12,624 nucleotides of DNA from NCBI GenBank assembly GCA_001414485.1, contig LLEY01000362.1:1-12624 (forward strand). The letters run 5' to 3'. The translations under genes were made by a program, and so were the position numbers. Every line of letters starts with the position of its first letter. Positions within the stretch are counted from its first letter, which is position 1. Shown here piece by piece: positions 8,966 to 12,624 of the stretch. This DNA is from Calycina herbarum (Eukaryota > Ascomycota > Leotiomycetes > Helotiales > Pezizellaceae). Below the pieces are notes generated by a model. It saw only the letters and a list, made by a program, of their open reading frames with translations, was not told the DNA's origin and searched no databases.

Positions 8966-9118
8966 GGTCACGTGATACTTCTTACCAAAGTAAATCCATA
9001 GATCGCTTAGCTAGTCTAAGGATCCCTCTTTCTACTAATAAGAGTTTCCGATAGTACTTAACCTATTAGAGCGCCGCCTGGTCTTCACTTATCACATGTT
9101 TACACGTGATTCGTAACA

Positions 9119-9495
9119 CGACGCTCTAATAGAACGAGTACTATTATAACTCTAAAAGAAAGAAAGGATTAAATATAGTAGGATATATAATCCTAGGATC
9201 TTATTATAGTTATATTACGTAACTCGGTTAGAAGTAGTTAGGTAATAGAGTCTAGTTTTAAGTAGCCTTAGAAATAGAGTTAGACTCTATCTTCGAGACT
9301 TCTACTAAGTAGGACTCTAATATAAACGAAAGGTTCTATATAAAACTAGTACGTCTGCTATTAGATAGAAGCTTCGTACTTAACTTTAGTTATTAATCTT
9401 ATTATCTTATTTAATATCTTTAATATAAGTAATAAGTTTACTTTTAAGTAAATAACCTAGTATATTTATACTTCTTACTTATATACTAATCTTTA
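9119..9495 (+). repeat. 5'-truncated 5' LTR of retroelement 2
   Basis: It starts CGACGCTCTAATAG, which matches bases 43-56 of the element 1 LTR (CGGCGCTCTAATAG on its minus strand), followed by a similar AGTACTAT. The first ~42 bp of U3 are missing, and the break is exactly the outer edge of element 1. The middle of U3 (9150-9330) barely aligns with element 1, whereas TATA, R and U5 (9335-9495) are very close. The end at about 9495 is set by alignment to the inner edge of the element 1 LTR. Confidence 0.8.
9337..9344 (+). promoter_or_regulatory. TATA box of the retroelement 2 5' LTR
   Basis: TATATAAA lies just before the R region shared with element 1 (ACGTCTGCTATTAGATAG begins at about 9351). 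The equivalent position in element 1 is 8874-8880. This is the likely start-site selector for the element's transcript. Confidence 0.6.
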
Positions 9496-9568
9496 AGACT
9501 TAGTTATCTTTATTTAGTTTATTTAAGTTTTATTATACTTTAAGTACTTACTTAGAAGTTTAGTTACT

Positions 9569-11765
9569 ATAGCTCTAGTAACTCTCGCTATAGCTAGCCT
9601 AAATACTAGTTAAGTTAATATTATATAAATATCTAGAAGCGTAACTAGAAGAACACCTACTAGTATATAGTTAACTAGGAACGATAATAATATTAGTATA
9701 CTAGACGCTTCTAAGCTCTATAAGGTCGAAGTACTTAAGTCTATTAAAGTTAAGATACTAGATATATATTATAAGAAGTAAAAGGAACTTAACTTATTCC
9801 TTTTCTAAATAGATATTTACTTTAACTTTAATTTTAATAAATTCAAAGGTAATTATAATTTATAAACTATCTTTACTATCTTCTACCTTAGAGGATTAGC
9901 GCTAGAATAGGCTTAGCTATATTTAGAGGACTTCTTTAAGAATAAGAATAAAAATAGAAAGATAGAATTAACTAAGATTATATTTAAATCTTAGAAAGGA
10001 TTTAAAACAACTATTAGAAAAGTCTTTAAAGACTTTAATATAATTTAAACCGCTATATATAAGCTTTTAGAATTATACTAGACTAGATTAGTAATAGATT
10101 ATACTAATAAATTCTAATAATATAGAACAAAGTTAGAATAGAATACTATTACTCTTATAGAACTCTTCTATAGAGGATTAAAAGTATATATTTATAAGGA
10201 AATAGCTAAATAGAATATATAGTTCTTAACTATTATAAGTATAATTAAGAAAGTTATCTAGTTAGATAACTGCTTATAAAAATTTAGGAAAAGTAACCCT
10301 AGATATAGAGAAAAAAGTAAAGAGTTAGAAAAATAGAAATACTTCTATACTAGGTATAGTAAGAAGGTAAACGTTATATAGAAAAGAACCTTTTTAAAAA
10401 AAGAAGGACTTTCTTAAGAGAAGCGAAATCGTTAATATAAGTAGAACTTATATTATAACTATAGTCTCTCTAGCTATAGAGTAAATAAGTATAGTAAGAA
10501 GAAAGACTCTAAGAGAAAGAAATAAATTAATACTACTATTTAATAATAAGTAGCTTTAATTAATTATATTAAACTTATAGATAAGGAACTTAAAGTATAA
10601 GAATATAGAACCTAGATTAAAAATAATAAAGAACTTAGTAGTATATAAGATACTAATAATAATAGAGATTTACTTCTTAAAGAAAATTATAATATATAAT
10701 TAGTAAAGGAATCTAAGTAATATTTTTAAGTAGAATATAAATTACTATTATTAACTAGTTCTTTAGAAATATTAGACTTATCTTCTAGTTTAGAAAGAGA
10801 AGTTAGAGAAACTTAGGCCTTCTTTAAGATATTTAAATAAGGAAATTAATAGATATATATTAATAATTAGAAGCTAGACTTCTAGAGTTCTTATACTATA
10901 TAAGGAGTTAATCTAACTATCTTAATAATATATATAGTTATAAGAAATAACTCTAAAATAATAACTCTAGTTAGTCTAATTACTAAGTAGAAAACTATTA
11001 AGGAAAAAGAGTATAAGTATAGCTAATAGTAAGTTAAGAAACCTATCTATTCTAAGATAGAGGATATATAGAAAATATATAATATTTTAAAAGAAACTAG
11101 TATATAGATATAGTAAGTTCTAATAGGATTTAAAAGTTAAATTAAAATCCCTTTTCTTAGAATAATATCTAAAGATATTATATTAGAAGAATTTAAATAA
11201 TATATTATAGTTATATTAATTAAAAATAATAGACTAGTATTTAGAAAATATAGCTTATAGTAGTTATTTAATATACTATTTTAAGAGTAAAGAGAGCTTA
11301 ATATTACTAGATAGGCTAAAATAGAACTAGAAGAATTTTACTATTCCTTAGTAGAAGAACTATAGTTTATAGAAATAGTTTAAGAAATAATAGTATAATA
11401 GATATAATATAAACTAAGTTTAACTATAGACTAGTTATTATAAAAACGATTTAAAGGAATCTTATTAAAACCTACTAGAATAGTAGAATATTATTAGATA
11501 TACGAGGTAGCTTTATCTAATAAGAAAGGAGTAGTATTCTTTCCTTAGTCTTAGATTTAAATAGTTAAGAAAAAGAACTTAAGAGATTATATATTTAAGG
11601 TTTAATATATAAAACTAGAGATAAGTATACTAGAGACTACTTTAGATTACTTATATATAAAGGAGTTATAGTCTATAGAAACTATTAAGAATACTAATTA
11701 TAGATAGGTCTAATATAGATATAAAAACTTACTAAAATAATTTATAGAAAGAACTTCTAAGACTA
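9569..11765 (+). pseudogene. Gag and start of Pol linker of retroelement 2 (stop-riddled, interrupted)
   Basis: The frame with codon starts leaving remainder 2 on division by 3 carries Gag throughout: KLYKVEVLKS near 9710, KELNLFLF-like text at 9782, LFYRGLK near 10165 and the zinc knuckle at 10451. It is homologous to Gag of element 1 and keeps phase without frameshift indels. TAA/TAG codons stand at expected Gln/Trp/Arg positions. The start at 9569 is a guess (ATA where ATG may have been). The text from about 10510 to 11765 is the linker between knuckle and protease and shows no motif I recognise. A pogo-like element breaks the frame at 11765. Confidence 0.85.
10451..10492 (+). other. Zinc knuckle of Gag in retroelement 2, ligands turned to Tyr
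   Basis: The frame reads Tyr-x2-Tyr-x4-Tyr-x4-Tyr (TAT at 10451, 10460, 10475 and 10490), the C-x2-C-x4-H-x4-C spacing with every ligand changed by a transition. The Gly before the third ligand is Ser here (AGC), whereas element 1 keeps Gly. Confidence 0.83.
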
Positions 11766-11811
11766 ACGTGTTTTATAAGCGAGTCGTCTATATAAGCAGG
11801 TCGCCTACTTT
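11766..11811 (+). repeat. Terminal inverted repeat of pogo-like copy 2
   Basis: These 46 bp match the copy 1 transposase-side repeat (8198-8243, minus strand) apart from a few C-to-T and G-to-A changes. The paired subterminal motifs are still visible as AAGCGAGTCGTC and AAGCAGGTCGCC, 17 bp apart. Confidence 0.9.
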
Positions 11812-11846
11812 CCTCGTCGTATACTATATACTATCTTTAAATTATA

Positions 11847-12624
11847 ATAGCTTAATACTACAACGTTTAATTACCTTCTTAAGAAGCTAATATTATTTTA
11901 GCAACCTAAGAACTTAAAAACAACGCGTTATTAACTGAACAAAGCGCTATAAAGATTTACTATGTTCCTTGAAAGACTCTCTCTAATCAACGCGCTAGAA
12001 AGCTCTTAAAACGCGATTACTAGCCTAATTTGAAAAAGCTTATAAAGCTAGAGGAGGAGGTAATAGTTAGATATATATTAGAGTTAGATTCGTAAGAGTT
12101 TTCGTCTATAAGGGATATAGTATAAGATATAGCTAATAATCTACTAAGAGAGCGCGACGGAAAGCTTATAGATAGGAACTAGCTAGATAACTTTATAAAA
12201 CGTATACCTAAGCTTAAAACTTAATAGAGTCGTTTATACGATTGTTAGCGAGCTTTAACTAAGGATCCGCGAGTTATTAGCTTATAGTTTACGCTTATAT
12301 AGTCTATTAAAGAGAAATATAGTATTTAAGATAAGAATATTTATAACTTTGACGAAAGTAGCTTTATAATAGAAGTTATTTTATTCTAACTTATTATTAT
12401 AAGCTTAGAAACGTATAGAAAGCGAAAGCAAGTTTAGCTAGGTAATCACGAGTAGGTTATAGTTATTTAGAGAGTTAACGTAATAGGATAGATACTCCTG
12501 CTATTTATTATATTCGTAGGTAAAGTACTTATTTCTACCTAGTACTAAGATATATATATACTATACGATTAGGTAATTAAGGTTAGTAATAACGGCTAGA
12601 TAAATAATAAGCTTAGAGTTATAT
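11847..12624 (+). pseudogene. Pogo/Fot1-like transposase pseudogene, copy 2 (5' part)
   Basis: It reads in one frame from 11847 (ATA where ATG is presumed) to the window end, about 260 codons. Seen in order: the helix-turn-helix region, LLKRDY, LEEEVIVRYILELDS, the CENP-B-like LDNFIKRIPKLK, and the first catalytic motif YNFDESSF. Here the first Asp is kept (GAC, 12351-12353), unlike copy 1. RIP-type stops interrupt it throughout, so it cannot make a full enzyme. The second and third catalytic residues and the zinc knuckle are not in the window. Confidence 0.9.

Larger units (their letters stand above)
1..9118 (-). mobile_element. Retroelement 1: RIP-mutated Ty3/Gypsy chromovirus, nearly complete, minus strand
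   Basis: Two collinear LTR copies (1-396 and 8723-9118) flank an internal region with the Ty3/Gypsy order gag, protease, reverse transcriptase, RNase H, integrase, chromodomain, read leftwards. A polypurine tract abuts the left LTR, making that the 3' LTR and the right one the 5' LTR. Without the nested DNA transposon the element is about 7.3 kb, normal for fungal Gypsy elements. The outer end of the 3' LTR is at or just left of base 1, so one target-site duplication cannot be seen. The coding frame is full of stops and the catalytic motifs are eroded, so the copy is dead. I could not identify a tRNA primer-binding site next to the 5' LTR; mutation may have removed the match. Confidence 0.93.
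8723..9118 (-). repeat. 5' LTR of retroelement 1
   Basis: It aligns end to end with 1-396. On the minus strand it starts TGTTACGAATCACGTG at 9118, the expected TG terminus. Its U3 half (about 8880-9118) keeps many CpA and TpG steps, whereas its R-U5 half (8723-8850) is more mutated than the 3' LTR. It holds a TATA box, three 9-bp tandem units (8939-8965) and a CACGTG palindrome (8969-8974). The outer edge at 9118 joins the truncated LTR of retroelement 2 directly. The inner edge might be 8722, where minus-strand CTTTA could be a mutated CA terminus. Confidence 0.92.
9119..12624 (+). mobile_element. Retroelement 2: related Ty3/Gypsy element, plus strand, 5' part only
   Basis: The sequence from about 9340 rightwards matches the reverse complement of 8877 leftwards through R-U5, leader, Gag and the post-knuckle linker, as far as the point equivalent to about 4571 in element 1. 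There a second pogo-like transposon (11766 on) interrupts it. The protease and the rest of pol are not in the window and should lie right of base 12624. The 5' LTR lacks its first ~42 bp. Differences from element 1 include base changes, a highly diverged U3, and a small in-frame length difference after the knuckle (element 1 has extra codons near 5540-5580 that element 2 lacks near 10790-10810). Confidence 0.9.
11766..12624 (+). mobile_element. Pogo/Fot1-like DNA transposon, copy 2 (cut by window end)
   Basis: It begins after TA (11764-11765) with ACGTGTTTTATAAGCGAG, the same terminal repeat as copy 1 with CpA steps turned to TpA. It aligns collinearly with copy 1 read on the minus strand: start to first catalytic Asp is 504 bp in both. 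It interrupts the linker upstream of protease in retroelement 2, again in the orientation of its host. The right end and second TA lie outside the window. Confidence 0.93.

Noticed and set aside
8723..9484. The inverted pair 8723-8877 / 9340-9495 as terminal inverted repeats of a DNA transposon or foldback element
   Set aside because: Both halves continue into gag and each is an LTR R-U5 region, so the inverted symmetry comes from two opposed retroelements.
1..12624. Bacterial, phage or mitochondrial origin suggested by high AT content
   Set aside because: Gypsy chromovirus and pogo/Fot1 homologies, the transition-only decay and lack of bacterial gene structure point to RIP-mutated fungal nuclear DNA.

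Overview
The window looks like gene-poor, AT-rich, transposon-filled DNA from a filamentous ascomycete fungus (probably Pezizomycotina). It contains no intact protein-coding gene. Essentially all of it is relics of two transposon families: Ty3/Gypsy LTR retrotransposons with an integrase chromodomain (chromoviruses), and pogo/Fot1-like Tc1-mariner DNA transposons. Both are heavily mutated in the pattern of repeat-induced point mutation (RIP). CpA and TpG are scarce, TpA is very common, and ancestral Gln, Arg and Trp codons have become TAA, TAG or TGA. Cys and His have become Tyr, and Asp has become Asn. The genus is not resolvable from the sequence alone.

Layout. (1) 1-9118, minus strand: retroelement 1, with both LTRs (1-396 and 8723-9118, collinear without indels), a polypurine tract (397-409) and one gag-pol frame running from about 8648 to about 1068. 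Recognisable along it are a CCHC knuckle, retropepsin, reverse transcriptase, RNase H, integrase and chromodomain. Its 3' region, between the chromodomain and the polypurine tract, also holds a decayed coiled-coil-type reading frame on the opposite strand (about 481-1014). (2) 6392-8243, minus strand: a complete 1852-bp pogo-like transposon inserted in gag, with 46-bp terminal inverted repeats and a TA target duplication. Retroelement 2 carries the matching uninterrupted site. (3) 9119-12624, plus strand: retroelement 2, a related but distinct copy placed head to head with element 1. Its 5' LTR lacks its first ~42 bp exactly where element 1 abuts it. (4) 11766-12624, plus strand: a second pogo-like copy, inserted just upstream of where the protease would begin in element 2, and cut by the window end.

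History inferred: element 2 was already present, and element 1 inserted into its 5' LTR in opposite orientation. Each retroelement then received a pogo-like element, and all were mutated by RIP, unevenly along the sequence. The right end of pogo copy 1 and the U3 half of the element 1 5' LTR remain comparatively unmutated. The whole forms a large imperfect inverted repeat around about 8900-9340. I found no tRNA, rRNA, CRISPR array or host gene.
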